DNA of 64,000 nucleotides from Capra hircus. Taxonomy: Eukaryota; Chordata; Mammalia; Artiodactyla; Bovidae. Below, in pieces: positions 10,080-20,572 of the stretch. The notes beneath the pieces were generated by a model. The model did no database searches. It was not told the origin of the DNA and worked only from the letters and a program-made list of their open reading frames with translations. The DNA lies in assembly GCF_001704415.2 (NCBI RefSeq), contig NC_030826.1, forward strand, positions 29,507,324-29,571,323. The letters run 5' to 3'. Made by a program: the position numbers and the translations under genes. The first letter of the stretch is position 1. Each line of letters starts with the position of its first letter.

Positions 10080-10440
10080 TGTTAGCTTGTTCTCCAGTTT
10101 GCTAGTTTGAGCTCCCCACAGTCTCTTGGGCATTCCCCCGGGCCCACAGGCACCACTCTTGACTCCAGTCCTCACCGCCTCTCACTTGCATGGAGTCCCT
10201 TCCTGGTGTCTCTGGCTCCGTTGGAGCCCCCTCCTGCCCTTCCCCCCAGGTATGGTGCAGTCATCTGTGTAACGTGTAGGTCTGATTATGTCCACAGTAG
10301 TTGCCACTGGAGGTGTGCTAATCCTAGAAGCCAGTGCCCCCTCTCATCTGAGATCCATCCCACCTCCTGGAAAGCACATCTTTATTACAAGGTCTTGAGC
10401 TTCCTGGACCTCACCCGTAGCTCAGTGAGTTAGGGCAAAT
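10080..10440 (+). mobile_element. L2 LINE fragment, right part
   Basis: 'gtgcagtcatctgtgtaacg' followed by 'gtctgattatgtcc' matches the L2 sense segment just before the 3' end. It continues the copy interrupted at 9604. Confidence 0.55.
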
Positions 10441-10541
10441 ACTCTGACCCAGGCTGACTTAACTAAGTTCTTTCTCCAGGCATTTTGATTTGGGACTCAT
10501 AAACACCACTGTGTCTCTCTGTATGGCTAGAACTGTAACTT

Positions 10542-10770
10542 ATGGGGCTTCCCAGGTAGCACAGTGGTAAAAAAAAAAAAAAACTGTCTGCCAATGCAGG
10601 AAATTCAAGAGACGCAGGTTGGATCCCTGGGTCAGGAAGATCCCTTGGAGGAGGGCATGGTAACCCACTCCAGTACTCTTGCCTGGAGAATCCCATGGAC
10701 AGAGGCACCTGGTGGGCTACAGTCCATGGGGTCATGAAGAGTCAAATACAACTGAATGACTAGGCACAAG
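10542..10770 (+). mobile_element. Bov-tA SINE with internal A15 tract
   Basis: The tRNA head is interrupted after 'agcacagtggt' by fifteen A residues (10569-10583); the remaining Bov-tA sequence is ordinary. Confidence 0.92.
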
Positions 10771-11031
10771 CACCCACATAGCTTATAACCGGAGCACTGG
10801 AAGGTTGGCCAGTGTCTACCCTAGTTTTGGAGAAGCAGAGAAAGAGAAAGTGCAAAGAGAGAAAGAAAATAATAGAGCAGACACAGAGGAGTGGATGTGG
10901 CAGAGAGAGACTAACACTCAGATTCCAGATTCTGACTCCAGGTCCTTCCTGAGAACTGTTCATGCTCTTAGAGTCCATTCAGTTTCTGGGAAATTCTAAG
11001 AAATGCTCCCATTTCACTTGAGGCTCCCTGA
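10771..11031. other. Unassigned sequence
   Basis: Purine-rich stretch with AG-rich runs at 10835-10900. No feature recognised. Confidence 0.5.
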
Positions 11032-11100
11032 TTTCCATTCCATTCCATTCCAATGGAATGGATTCCATTCCAATTCCATTCCATTCCATTTCCATTCCAA
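11032..11100. repeat. (TTCCA)n pentamer island with inverted unit
   Basis: About 69 bp of TTCCA repeats. In the centre the phase inverts (ccattccaatggaatgg), making a short hairpin. It resembles GGAAT-type satellite repeats but is an isolated tract. Confidence 0.9.
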
Positions 11101-11229
11101 GCGGTCTTCGCTCACACTGACGTCATCGTGTGAACCCCGCACCCCGCTCCCCTGCACACTGGGACACAGATGCAGGTTCCCCAGGTGGCCCAAAAGGCCC
11201 TGGTGGATTCTCCAGGCTTCTTAGGGTCC

Positions 11230-11598
11230 CTCCTCCCTTTCCTCTCTGTACTCCAGTTGCCACAGGAAGTTTTCAAATCCTGGACATACCATCTTCTCTT
11301 TGGTCCCTGACCCTGTCATGCAGGTGTCTGGGGTCCCCTCAATGCCCACCCTGCCCTTCTTTCAGGTCTCAAGGTAAATGCTGGGTCCTCAGGAAGCCAG
11401 CTGTCTTGAGCGCCCAGGCTGGGCCTTGCGCCTCTGGAGGGGGGACTCCACTTGGCACTCCCCACCCTTCCCTCCCTTACCACACCTTAGCTTCCCCAGG
11501 GCAGGAATCATATCTGGTTTATGCCAAGCCATATGCTCAGCCATCCGTGTTGTGCCCGGCACACGGACAGCCCTCAGTATACATCTGTGGATGAACCA
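11230..11598 (+). mobile_element. L2 LINE 3' end
   Basis: 'gggcaggaatcatatctggt' followed by a 'gtgcccggcacac ... cctcagtata' tail matches the L2 terminus in sense orientation; the left part is diverged. Confidence 0.6.
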
Positions 11599-11729
11599 AG
11601 TGCCAGGGATGGGGAGCAGGAGAGCCAGGGAAGGATTTGTACAGAAGACAGTGTCTGAGCTGAGCTTTGAAGGACGGACACAGGAAGCCCTTGCTGAAGC
11701 CACTTCCAAGAATTTAGGGAAATGGATGG

Positions 11730-11970
11730 GGTCCTTGGTGAGAAGCCCGGGCTTTCAGGTCAGATGCTCCTCTAAATGTGGGACTTTGGGCAAAGTCTTA
11801 CCTGGAAAGTCTGGTGTGAGCATATGAAACAGCAAGTACAGAGTTGCAGGCAGTGTTTTATCATCCCATTTTATTTAGCTCAAAGCATCCCACAACGCTC
11901 TGGGGCCTTGCCCAAACTGTATCGACTCTCCGAGCCTCATTTTCATGATCTGTGTTATCTCTTATCTTCT
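11730..11970 (+). mobile_element. MIR-like fragments
   Basis: 'gggactttgggcaaagtctt' (about 11780) and 'ctctccgagcctcattttca' (about 11926) are MIR core blocks. They may be two pieces of one element or two elements. Confidence 0.5.
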
Positions 11971-11989
11971 CTGCCACCTTAGATTATCT

Positions 11990-12660
11990 TGGGGGGCCTT
12001 TTCTGGACTCTGAAACCCTAAATAAACTCGTCATTATCTGGATTATTATCATTAGTGATTATAACAGTTGGAACTTGGGGCTCACACTGAGGTGCCCCTT
12101 CTTTCAAGAGCCAGGCCGTCATTCTTTCCCTTGGAGAATTAAGTTGTGAAATATGCAAAGTCACCAGAAAGATACAGCCCGGTTCCCAGACCAGCAACAT
12201 CTGAATGTAACTTGGTTGAATAGATTAACATATTAAAAGACAGTATGTCAATCACAGAATGCAGGGACAGAAGAAGTTATCACAGATGCAAATGAGCTCA
12301 ACTTGGCCTGAACAGGGAGGAAAGGCAGCTCAGCCCGCCCCAGAATGATGCCTTTCTGTTTCCAAAGATAAGGCCATCCCTGGAGTCAGCAGACGCACAG
12401 AAGATGCCAATCATCGCCTCCCTACACCCAATGCCTCTTACAGATCTCACTTACCCCGCAGCTTCAGATGCAAGAGGCCTTTGCAGCAGGCACCCTTGCT
12501 CCTAGCCCCGCCCTGCTGACCAGGACAGAGAGTGAGCGCCAGATTAATATTCCCATCAAAGACCCACTGGACTGAATACAGTCCAAAACCAGATTAATAC
12601 CAGTCTATCATTTTCTCTGTGTTCTGAACATTTTGTGGGGACGAGGCAGGCATGCAAGGA
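11990..12660. promoter_or_regulatory. Unique segment with POU octamer; possible regulatory element
   Basis: No repeat recognised. Contains ATGCAAAT at 12286-12293, 'tagattaacatatt' near 12220 and a twice-used 'ccagattaata' motif near 12540 and 12590. Regulatory role is inferred only. Confidence 0.25.
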
Positions 12661-12667
12661 GTTTTTC

Positions 12668-12731
12668 TCTTGTTTTTATAAAAGTTAATTTTTACTGGAG
12701 TATAGCCACTTTATAATGTTGTGTTACTTTC
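12668..12731 (-). mobile_element. L1 3' end, antisense, left part
   Basis: 'atttttactggagtatagcc' and 'ttataatgttgtgttac' mark the artiodactyl L1 3' terminus read on the opposite strand. It is split by a Bov-tA and resumes at 12953. Confidence 0.8.
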
Positions 12732-12952
12732 TTTCATTTGTTGTTTAGTCACTAAATCGTGTTCAATTCTTTTGCGACCCCATGGACTGTAGCCCACCAG
12801 GCTCCTCTGTCCATGGGATTTCCCAGGCAAGAGTACTGGAGTGGGTTGCCATTGCCTTCTCCAGGGGATCTTCCCTTGCTGACCCATAGATGGAACCTGC
12901 ATCTCCTGCTTGGCAGGTGGGTTCTTTACCACCGAGCCACCTGAGAAGCCTC
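12732..12952 (-). mobile_element. Bov-tA SINE inserted in L1
   Basis: Antisense, near full length, between tgttactttc (12722-12731) and tgttacttcc (12953-12962), a 9/10 target duplication. Confidence 0.93.
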
Positions 12953-13060
12953 TGTTACTTCCTACTGCACAGCAAAATGAATCAGCCATACCTATGCAGG
13001 TATCCCCTGCCTTTTGGACTTCCTTCCTATTCAGGTCACCACAGTGTCCTGTTTTGGACT
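12953..13060 (-). mobile_element. L1 3' end, antisense, right part
   Basis: 'tgcacagcaaaatgaatcag' and 'ttggacttccttcctattca' continue the L1 from 12731. Confidence 0.75.
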
Positions 13061-13562
13061 GAGGATGGGGAGACTGAATCAGTTGGCTGTGGGGGAACCA
13101 AGTTGGAAGTTTAGACGGTCCCTGGGAGAGAAGCCATCATTTTGGGACGGCCACGCTGCAGCCTTGTACAGAGGAGTAAGACAACAAGTGTCTGCCCGAA
13201 GAGAAGAATAAATAAGCTATGTGTGGAAAAGCAGGGAGAGGGAGAGTAAGGGAGGAGAGAGAAAGACCCACTGGTTCTTCTGGTTCCCGAAGCCTCGCTC
13301 TGCTGCTAAATGGCATTCCTTTTTAATTTAAGCCTTGGTGAGTAGGGATATGCAGTGAAACCATTCCTCACGGGATGGAATCTTAGCTAACAGGTCTCAG
13401 CTTGCCTTGGTGCAATCTCGCTACTGCGAGTGAGATGGCATTCCACTGAGCTATCTCGAGCAGACACGGTCAGGCGGGGGTTCGAGCCGGGGTGAGGAGA
13501 GGGGCTTCTGAGATTTTGTGGCTGCACCATGACAGTAAGCACCTCCTTGCCTGGCAGTTTCC
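13061..13562. other. Unassigned segment containing tRNA-box-like words
   Basis: At 13420-13490 a 5-bp hairpin (ctcgc tact gcgag) is followed by 'actgagctatctc' (an A-box-like word on the minus strand) and 'ggttcgagcc' (a B-box-like word on the plus strand). The boxes lie on opposite strands, so no tRNA gene is called. Confidence 0.4.
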
Positions 13563-14028
13563 ATGCGCTGTACTAGCTTTCTACTGCTGCTAAAGCAAAT
13601 GACCACACTTAGAGGTGCCAAACAATGTAATTTTATTACTTGTAGTTCTCAAGGCTGGAAATTCAAGTAGACATGGGTCTCACTGGAGCTAAGATCAAAG
13701 GGTGGGCTGGGCTGTCTTCCTTCCAGCAGCCCTAGGAAGGAATCCGTTTCCTTGTCCTTCTCTGTCTTCTGGAGGCTGCCCGCCTTCCTCGTCTCCCGGC
13801 TTCTCTCCCCGTCTTCAATGCCAGCAAAATAGCAGCTTTCTCATCTCTCTGTCCCCAACTCTTTCTTCTGCCTCCCCCTGCCGCGTCTAAGGCCTCTGTG
13901 ATTGCGTCATCTCCACCTGGATAAGCCAGGCTGGTCTCCCCACCTCAAGGCCAACCGAAGAGCAATCTTTATCCCTTTTGTAACCTTTATTCCTCTTTTC
14001 CAGGGAACTTAGAATTTCATAGGTTCTG
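13563..14028 (-). mobile_element. MaLR-type LTR, antisense, main part
   Basis: 'ctactgctgctaaagcaaat', 'gggtctcactggagctaaga', 'ttctggaggctgcccgcctt' and 'ccacctggataagcc' match an old mammalian MaLR LTR in reverse orientation; the subfamily is uncertain. Confidence 0.65.
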
Positions 14029-14343
14029 CAAGGAGATCCAACCAGTCCATTCTGAAGGAGATCAGCCCTGGGATTTCTTTGGAAGGAATGATGCGGAAGC
14101 TGAAACTCCAGTACTTTGGCCACCTCATGCGAAGAGTTGACTCATTGGAAAAGACTGTGATGCTGGGAGGGATTGGGGGCAGGAGGAGAAGGGGACGACA
14201 GAGGATGAGATGGCTGGATGGCATCACGGACTCGATGGATGTGAGTCTGAGTGAACTCTGGGAGATGGTGATGGACAGGGAGGCCTGGCGTGCTGAGATT
14301 CATGGGGTTGCAAAGAGTCCACACGAGTGAGCGACTGAACTGA
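14029..14343 (+). mobile_element. BovB 3' fragment inserted in MaLR
   Basis: BovB from 'tgcaaggagatccaaccagt' to 'gactgaactgaaccgaactg'. It carries a short RT C-terminal frame (14079-14330) that ends prematurely in 'HGVAKSPHE'. Confidence 0.93.
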
Positions 14344-14405
14344 ACCGAACTGAGGGATTAGGGCATGGACATCTTTGGGCGGGGACATCATTCTGCCTAA
14401 CAGGT
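14344..14405 (-). mobile_element. MaLR-type LTR, remaining end
   Basis: 'gattagggcatggacatctt' and 'cattctgcctaacag' are the expected continuation of the LTR broken at 14028. Confidence 0.65.
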
Positions 14406-14569
14406 GCACCTTGACAAAATGAGGACAAAGGACAAAATGCTGCCATATATAACATATATGCTGCCATATATTTAAGAATACTCATTTCAGCTTAGAAACT
14501 GTGGTGCCAGACGAGTGAACTTGTAAATTCCCCTTCTCTGACGCACACAGAAAGATCTTCTGAGTCTGC

Positions 14570-14735
14570 AGTTTAGTGAAAAGAGGATGGACTTTCCACT
14601 CCTTCAGGCAGGGGTTCCATCCTACTTGGTCTCTGTTTAACCTCTCTGCATTTCAGTTTCCTTCTCCATGATATATATAGATAATAATAGTATTGTTTGA
14701 AGGGTTATATGAAATCAAATGAGTTCTTTTTTAAA
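14570..14735 (+). mobile_element. MIR SINE
   Basis: 'tttaacctctctgcatttca', 'gataataatagtattgtt' and 'gggttatatgaaatcaaatg' appear in MIR order. Confidence 0.8.
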
Positions 14736-15635
14736 CTTGATAAACGCCTTTTTTTTTTTTTTCCTCCTTTCCTTCCTTTCCAGATCTCGATCGTCGGAAC
14801 CATGAAGTGAATACACGGAGTACGCTTCTAAGTGAGGGCGGGTCTGCTATGTCTTGGCAGCAGAAGGGGCCTCATGCCAGGAATCAGACATGAGCATTAT
14901 GCCGCGATGACTATCCGTCATCTTTCCTTGCTCCTTCTCCCCCATGTTTTAGGTTCTCTTGTCTCTCAGAGTGGGAACCGCCCCAGGGTTTCTTTCTGTC
15001 TTTTATTCCTTGCTGCGTAAAATGCTAAGTGTCAGGAGCCAAGTGCGGGAGGACAGAGACTGCCAAGGAGGAGCTGCCAGGACAGTGGTTTCCAGGGCCC
15101 GAGTGATGGGAGGGACTGGAGAGTTGCCAGGGGCCTGCATCCTGGCCACGACCTACAGCAAGCTCTGTCCCTGTCCCTTTGAGCAGCTTCTTGTTCCTCT
15201 AAAGAATTCTCTGTCTACAAGGGTGGGTGAGCGCTGGACATGGCTGTGATCACAGTTCTGGGCTTCTGATGGAAACATTTGATGTTTGATGGTCGAAAGA
15301 GCTCAGGAGCCTTTCGTTCACCACCCTAGTGATTCAGGATGAAATTAAGTGAAGGACGGCTAAGCTTATTTGTAGCAGGAAGACTCTGCCTGGCTGGATT
15401 TAAATGATGCCCCTGTGGAGACACAGCCAGTTCAGATATTGGAGACTTTCTGCAAAATGTTCTAGAAAGTGAGTCCCGTTTTCGCTGAAAAAGCAGTCTG
15501 CTAATTGGGATGTACAGTTCATTTCTAACTTTCTTTTCCTTTCAATTTCAGACGCGGCACCTATGTTAGCTCATTGGCAGCTCACAAAACAGCTTCACAT
15601 ATGTTAGCACTTTTTAAAAAGACTCTTGTGTTCCC
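14736..15635. other. Mostly unassigned; possible L2 remnant
   Basis: T-tract at about 14750-14762. 'ctcagagtgggaaccgcccc' near 14968 resembles an L2 3' end. An acceptor-like 'ttcctttcaatttcag' ends at 15551, but the following frame matches nothing known. Confidence 0.35.
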
Positions 15636-15639
15636 ATTG

Positions 15640-15797
15640 GAATAGAAATCTGCTCTTCCTGTCCAGAGACAGGCCAGTGTAGAAATCCCAGCTCTCCTGA
15701 AACCAGTGATTTTACCTAACCTGGGTTTTAGTTTTCTCAGCTGTAAAAAAGCATGCTAATAGTTCCTTCTTGGGGTTGTTGCACTAACTGAAAGCTC
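15640..15797 (+). mobile_element. MIR SINE, interrupted
   Basis: 'tgattttacctaacctgggt' and 'gttttctcagctgtaaaaaa' are diverged MIR core. A Bov-tA follows directly. Confidence 0.6.
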
Positions 15798-16010
15798 TTA
15801 GGTGGCAGGAACCTGTCTGCCAACGCAGGAGACATAAGAGACGCAGGCCAGCCCTGGGTTGGGAGGATCCCCTGGAGGAGGGCATGGCAACCCTCTCCAG
15901 TATTCATGCCTGGAGAATCCCATGGACAGAGGAGCCTGGCGGGCTACAGTCCATGGGGTTGCAAAGAGTCGGACACAACTGAAGCGACTTAGCACAGAGA
16001 GCATAGATCC
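15798..16010 (+). mobile_element. Bov-tA SINE, head-truncated
   Basis: Starts inside the tRNA head ('ggtggcaggaacctgtctgc') and runs to 'gaagcgacttagcacagaga'. Confidence 0.92.
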
Positions 16011-17034
16011 AGGCCCTTATTAAGCATTTAGGAGTTAATAGTCACGTATTCCCTTTTGGGTTCTCTATATCCAACACTTGTATGTCTCTTAATTAAAACT
16101 AGTTCCGCCTTTCAAAGAGCTAACACTTGAGTATAGAATGTAATACTTGTCTGCAGAACCTTCTATACCTTCCCCTCAGCCATCCTTCCTGGGGTACGTA
16201 AGTTGACTTTTGTTTTTCTGAATTTGGGAATGAAGGGAATAGGATTGCCCTTTGGAAGTTCAGCTGTAGGATAACATGATGGAGCACAGTAAGGATATGA
16301 CGGAGAAGGTGCAGCTGCCAGTCGGGCAGGCCCTGCCATCACCAGAGTGACTGCACTAACCATAAATAAAGGATGTGTCCATCAAAGGCAGGACTGGTCA
16401 ATGCTAAAAGCAAAAAATATGGGAGGAAAATGTCAGCAGTGTCCATTCTGACAAACCTCAGGGAAGAGGCAGCCTTAATTCAATGGGGGTGGAAAGAGGA
16501 GCCCCACACGCAAAATGTCTCTGGTCCCATTGGAAAGACCATACCTCTTGGAGATGCCAGGCTGTCTCAACTGGACCCAGGCGCACAGGATTATTAAATT
16601 CCCCTTTTTCTGTTCCAGGCACATCAGAAAACTCTCAGATTGTAATTTGGCTTCTCTTGGAGTCAGTCTTTGGGGCAAGAAAGGGCTAATCCTACAGAAT
16701 TCGAGTTTTTTTTGGGGGTCTTTGTGTTGATAATCTCTCACTGTGAATGAAGAAAGAGACATTTGAGTTTTATATTAATACATCAGTACTCTGTGCTTGG
16801 TTAAAATGTCTCTCTGGAGAGATGGAAACCTCTTCAGATTCTGTAGTGTCTAAGAGTCAGATGGAGTCAAATGGAGGAACATGGGAAATTCCTCAAGGTC
16901 AGTAATACCAGTTTATGAGACATCTTGGCAAACAGTCTGCTGGCCTTTCCTCTTAGTGACTACCTTCTGGCCTTTCAGAAGAGAGAGGCTTTCCAGTGTC
17001 CACGTTAACAGTCCTCTCCGTGTTGCTCAGTAAC
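16011..17034. other. Unassigned unique sequence
   Basis: About 1 kb without a recognised repeat. Several 60-95-codon frames occur on both strands, none with recognisable similarity or consistent splice context. Confidence 0.4.
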
Positions 17035-17275
17035 AGCCGCAGAGGCAGTCTTGCCTGGTGGAAAGACTCTGGGATTTGGAATCAAACAGACTTGGATTTG
17101 ATTCCATCTCTGATGCTTATATGAACTTGGGCATGTAACTGAGCATTTCTGAGCAACAGCTTATTCATTTATAAAACGGGATACTTTCAAGGGCTGTCAC
17201 AAGGGTGAAAGTAGCTACGATTATGGTGTGCCCTGAGAGGGCCCATCACATGGGAAACATGATTAAGTTTGGATC
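17035..17275 (+). mobile_element. MIR SINE
   Basis: 'gcctggtggaaagactctgg', 'cagacttggatttgattcca' and 'gaacttgggcatgtaactga' follow the MIR consensus over nearly its full length. Confidence 0.85.
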
Positions 17276-17361
17276 TTTTATTCTGTAACACACTGAGAAT
17301 CTATTATGTGCCGAATCGAATCCAGTCTAATATATAAACCCTACACTCTTCCTCCATCACT

Positions 17362-17655
17362 TTAGCCTGTTCTGGATTTGAAAATCAGAAGTGGGGGATG
17401 GTTTGCATCTTTCCCCATGGTCTTAACAGCCTTGAGCTTCCGCAAGGCTCTTGGTGATGAGAGCTTTTGCCTCATCACCTCAGTGGCTTTGCCTGTGGCT
17501 TCAAGTTGAGTCCCCAAAGGTTTCAAGAGGTGGCTTCTAGCAAATTCATTCTTACAGGTCTGCATGTGTTTGTGGATACCCACTTTTTGATCTTCTTTGG
17601 AGCAGAAGTTCCAGCCTCCTGGTGCTACTCAATTCAGAACTTTGGCAACTGATTT
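17362..17655 (-). other. Unrecognised open frame
   Basis: In non-repetitive sequence, a minus-strand frame is open for roughly 90 codons to a TAA at 17362-17364. It includes 'HKHMQTCKNEFARSHLLKPL' and a basic C-terminal segment rich in Lys and Arg. There is no clear start codon and no poly-A tail. It could be a fragment of an old retropseudogene or chance. Confidence 0.25.
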
Positions 17656-18178
17656 ATTGAATGAGTGAGATTCAAGCAGAAAACAGCATCACTCTTTCTC
17701 ACCTCTGCTCCTTGTTACCTGCTCTCTCCCCCTAGAGAACATTTTGGGTCAATGCAATAGCTTTTTTGGTCACTCTTAGACAATAATAAGAACTTCAGTC
17801 ACTTGGGGGTCAAAGAAAACCTAATCCCAGCTGATAAATGAACTCCAGACTCTCTGTCACTTTGGTCTATTCCAGGCTCAGAACTCAGGGTAAGGGAGGG
17901 CGCTGGAGTGTTGCCCCCTTCATTCCCATTCACCTCCCCTGAACCCCCGGCAGGGATTTTGGGACCCTCCTGTGAAGGCGGGGAGGAGAGGAAGGACAGA
18001 ATAGAGCTCCTAGGGCAGTTGTGACTGGGTGGCACAAAGGACATTTTCCATGTGACAATCTTGTGAGTTTCTGGGCAGCCATCTGACTGCAGACCCCGAA
18101 GTTGGTGCGAATGGCACCCAGTCAACTCCTTTCCTGAGATCCCTTCACCACTACCGGAAAGTCCTTCCCTTCCTCTTA
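17656..18178. other. Unassigned unique sequence
   Basis: No repeat family, exon or strong motif was recognised. Confidence 0.45.
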
Positions 18179-18228
18179 AAAAAAAAAAAAAAAAAAAACT
18201 ACTTCATGTGTGCTTGCTCAGTCATTAA
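18179..18228. repeat. A-tract plus Bov-A stub
   Basis: About 22 A residues (18178-18199), followed by about 20 bp resembling the first bases of antisense Bov-A ('gtgcttgctcagtcattaag'). Confidence 0.6.
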
Positions 18229-18345
18229 GTCACAACAAACCCAGGAGGCAGGTGCTGCTCTTCACAGCCTCCTTTTCACCGATGAGGGAATCAACACAGA
18301 AAGAAGTTAAGTAAGTTGGCCAAGGATGTCCAGCTTGAAACCTTG
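18229..18345 (-). mobile_element. MIR SINE, antisense
   Basis: 'ccttttcaccgatgagggaa' and 'gaagttaagtaagttggcca' are reverse MIR core. Confidence 0.8.
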
Positions 18346-18624
18346 ACTCCAGAAGTGACGCCCCCAACCTTCCCTGACCTTCCACCTACTTCACAACTTC
18401 ATGAGGCTTCCCATTACCCTTGCCTGACCAGGAGCTCTCCAAGGTGCTGGAGAGAGGCCCGGAGAGGCCCAGACAGGTGTGGCCACGGTCATAATAAGGT
18501 CCCTTTCCCTTGTGAGGTTGGAGGGAAACCACAGGCATCTAAAGGAAGGGCTCCCACTTCTGACTGTCACAGCCAGTTCTCCGGCTGCATCTCTATTTAG
18601 CACGTGGGAGCTGGCTGTTTTCGT
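18346..18624. other. Unassigned sequence
   Basis: No repeat or coding signal was recognised. Confidence 0.45.
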
Positions 18625-18772
18625 GCCCACCTCTCCTTCAAGACTGGAAATGTGTTGCAGTAGGGACCATATCTTAGTCATTTTTCTCTCTTCTTCATGC
18701 TGTCCCAGTTATACAGCACAGAACTGGCATATATGAAATGTCTAGCACATGTTTGTTGGATGATTAAAGGGG
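18625..18772 (+). mobile_element. L2 LINE 3' terminus
   Basis: 'gcagtagggaccatatctta' and 'tagcacatgtttgttggatg' match the L2 3' end in sense orientation. Confidence 0.7.
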
Positions 18773-18777
18773 GAATG

Positions 18778-19030
18778 GATTTTTTTCCTGTTACCGAGGT
18801 ATAGATGATGTATGATATTATATGTTTCAGGTATATAGCATTGCAATTCACAATTTTAAAGGTTATACTCCATTTATAGTTATTATATATTCCCTGAATT
18901 ATACAATATATCCTTGTACAGTAGCTCATTTGTTTTACACATTGTAGCTTGTACCTCTTAACCCCCTCCCCCTCCCCTGCTCCTCCCCAGCTCCCTCTCC
19001 TCAGTGACCGCTAGCTGGATTCTTAATTGT
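18778..19030 (-). mobile_element. L1 3' end, antisense
   Basis: 'ttaccgaggtatagatgatg', 'atgtttcaggtatatagcat' and 'cttgtacctcttaaccccct' read as a reversed mammalian L1 3' region. Confidence 0.7.
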
Positions 19031-19094
19031 CTTAAAATTTTTCGTGTTCCCACAGCTCAGTTAATTTCAGAGAGACTGAGGTATATTTCTACAG

Positions 19095-19195
19095 CATCAT
19101 GGCAATAATAATGAGGCTATTAATAGCAGTAGTTACTATGTGATAAGCATTATGTGACAGGCTCTGGGCCAGGTATTTTATATTAACTCTAATAT
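19095..19195 (-). mobile_element. MIR SINE 3' end, antisense
   Basis: 'agtagttactatgtgataag', 'gacaggctctgggccaggta' and 'tattaactc' follow reverse MIR order. Confidence 0.7.
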
Positions 19196-19296
19196 ATAGT
19201 ATATATGTAAACTATAGGCAGACTTTTCTCGAGGGTGAGACCCACCTGGGTGGGCGCGTCAATCCCAGGGGTGGAACAGATAGCTTCTCGGTGTGA

Positions 19297-19311
19297 CCAC
19301 TAGGTGGCGGT
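19297..19311 (+). promoter_or_regulatory. CTCF-like motif
   Basis: CCACTAGGTGGCGGT fits the core CTCF consensus (CCASYAGRKGGCRS) at every core position. It is not within a recognised SINE. Occupancy cannot be judged from sequence. Confidence 0.6.
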
Positions 19312-20333
19312 GTGACACCACTGTCACCTCTGTGCCTCGCAGTGGGGTAGTGAGCAGCATGGAGCAATTCTGAAGGGCTGGCAGGATAACCGGGGGCCTC
19401 CTGGTGACCAAGACAGCCAAGATGGGGCCCCTGCATCGTGCCCTGTAGCTGGGGTTGAGGGCTTTCCAGTTTATCGCCATGAGGGAGCCTTGTGAGACGA
19501 CCCTCCCAAAGCCAGGGCACATTTTCTCCTTGCTGACATCTGAAAATTACTCACTTCGTATTAATTCAGTTTAGCAAGGAATCATTGAGTCTCAGCTCTC
19601 GCCAGCCACCCTCTTTGTCTTCACACCGTCTATTTTAGACGAAGTTGGAGGTCGGGGGCCAGGAAGGCCATCAGGCCTGGTTCTCACGTTCATGAGAGTC
19701 GTGTTTAGGCACTTACTCTTACATCCAGATAAGGCTCTATGTATGAACACTGCATTCCTCCCAGTGTTCAAACTGTTTACTTCTTCCAAGAAGATTGCTT
19801 AAATTATACCACTATTTCTGTACCCTCTTTTAGCATATCTTCATCTTTTAATGTATCAGCATCCTCAAAAATTCAAAGTGTTCAGAGCTCTTCTCTCAAT
19901 TTTTGAAGCACCTCAACTGAAATGCTTGGAGTTCCACCCACATGACTAACTGATCACATGTTCGCTCGTCTCATGGTTTCTGTGCGAATTCCCAGTCCTG
20001 GGACCCCTCCCCCTCCCGTTCTTCAGATGTCAGTTTGGACATCATCTCCCTAAGACAAGCCTTGCTAGGTGCTCTTAAAACACCTAGAGGAACCCTCAGT
20101 TCCTTCATTCACAGGGCTGTAATTCCTGTATTCTTCATGAGTCCCTTAGAAGACCAAGGGTTCCCAACTTGGGACCTACTGACCTTTGGGTTATTCATAA
20201 AGCCCTCAGATTTTTGAGTTATTAACCAACTGCCACAATACTCAGGAGCAAACAGCCACAACACTTCAGTGGCCTCCCACAGAGATGACTGCTCCTGACA
20301 TGTGTGGAGTTAGCCGGGGCTCTTTCAGGGGTT
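19312..20333. other. Unassigned unique sequence
   Basis: About 1 kb with no recognised repeat or gene. It begins just after the CTCF-like motif. Confidence 0.45.
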
Positions 20334-20346
20334 CTGCTTATCTTGA

Positions 20347-20559
20347 GTTATTGTTGTTTTTCAGTTGCTCAGTCATGTCCCACTCTTTGCGACCCCATGG
20401 ACTGTAGCCCGCCAGGCTCCTCTGTCCATGGAATTTCCCAGGCAAAAATATTGGAGTGAGTTGCCATTTCCTTCTCAAGAGGATCTTCCCGACTCAGGAG
20501 TCGAACCCACTTCTCCTGCATTGCAGGCGGATTCTTTACTGCTGAGCCATCGGGGAAGC
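20347..20559 (-). mobile_element. Bov-tA SINE
   Basis: Antisense full-length copy between ctgcttatcttga (20334-20346) and ctgcttatctcga (20560-20572), a 12/13 target-site duplication. Confidence 0.95.
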
Positions 20560-20572
20560 CTGCTTATCTCGA

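Noticed and set aside
13480..13489. A tRNA gene suggested by 'ggttcgagcc'
   Set aside because: The flanking bases do not form a T-arm, and the A-box-like word lies on the other strand.
15551..15660. An acceptor-like 'ttcctttcaatttcag' followed by a short open frame
   Set aside because: One of the three phases stays open only to a TAG near 15650, with no donor and no similarity; such acceptors are common by chance.
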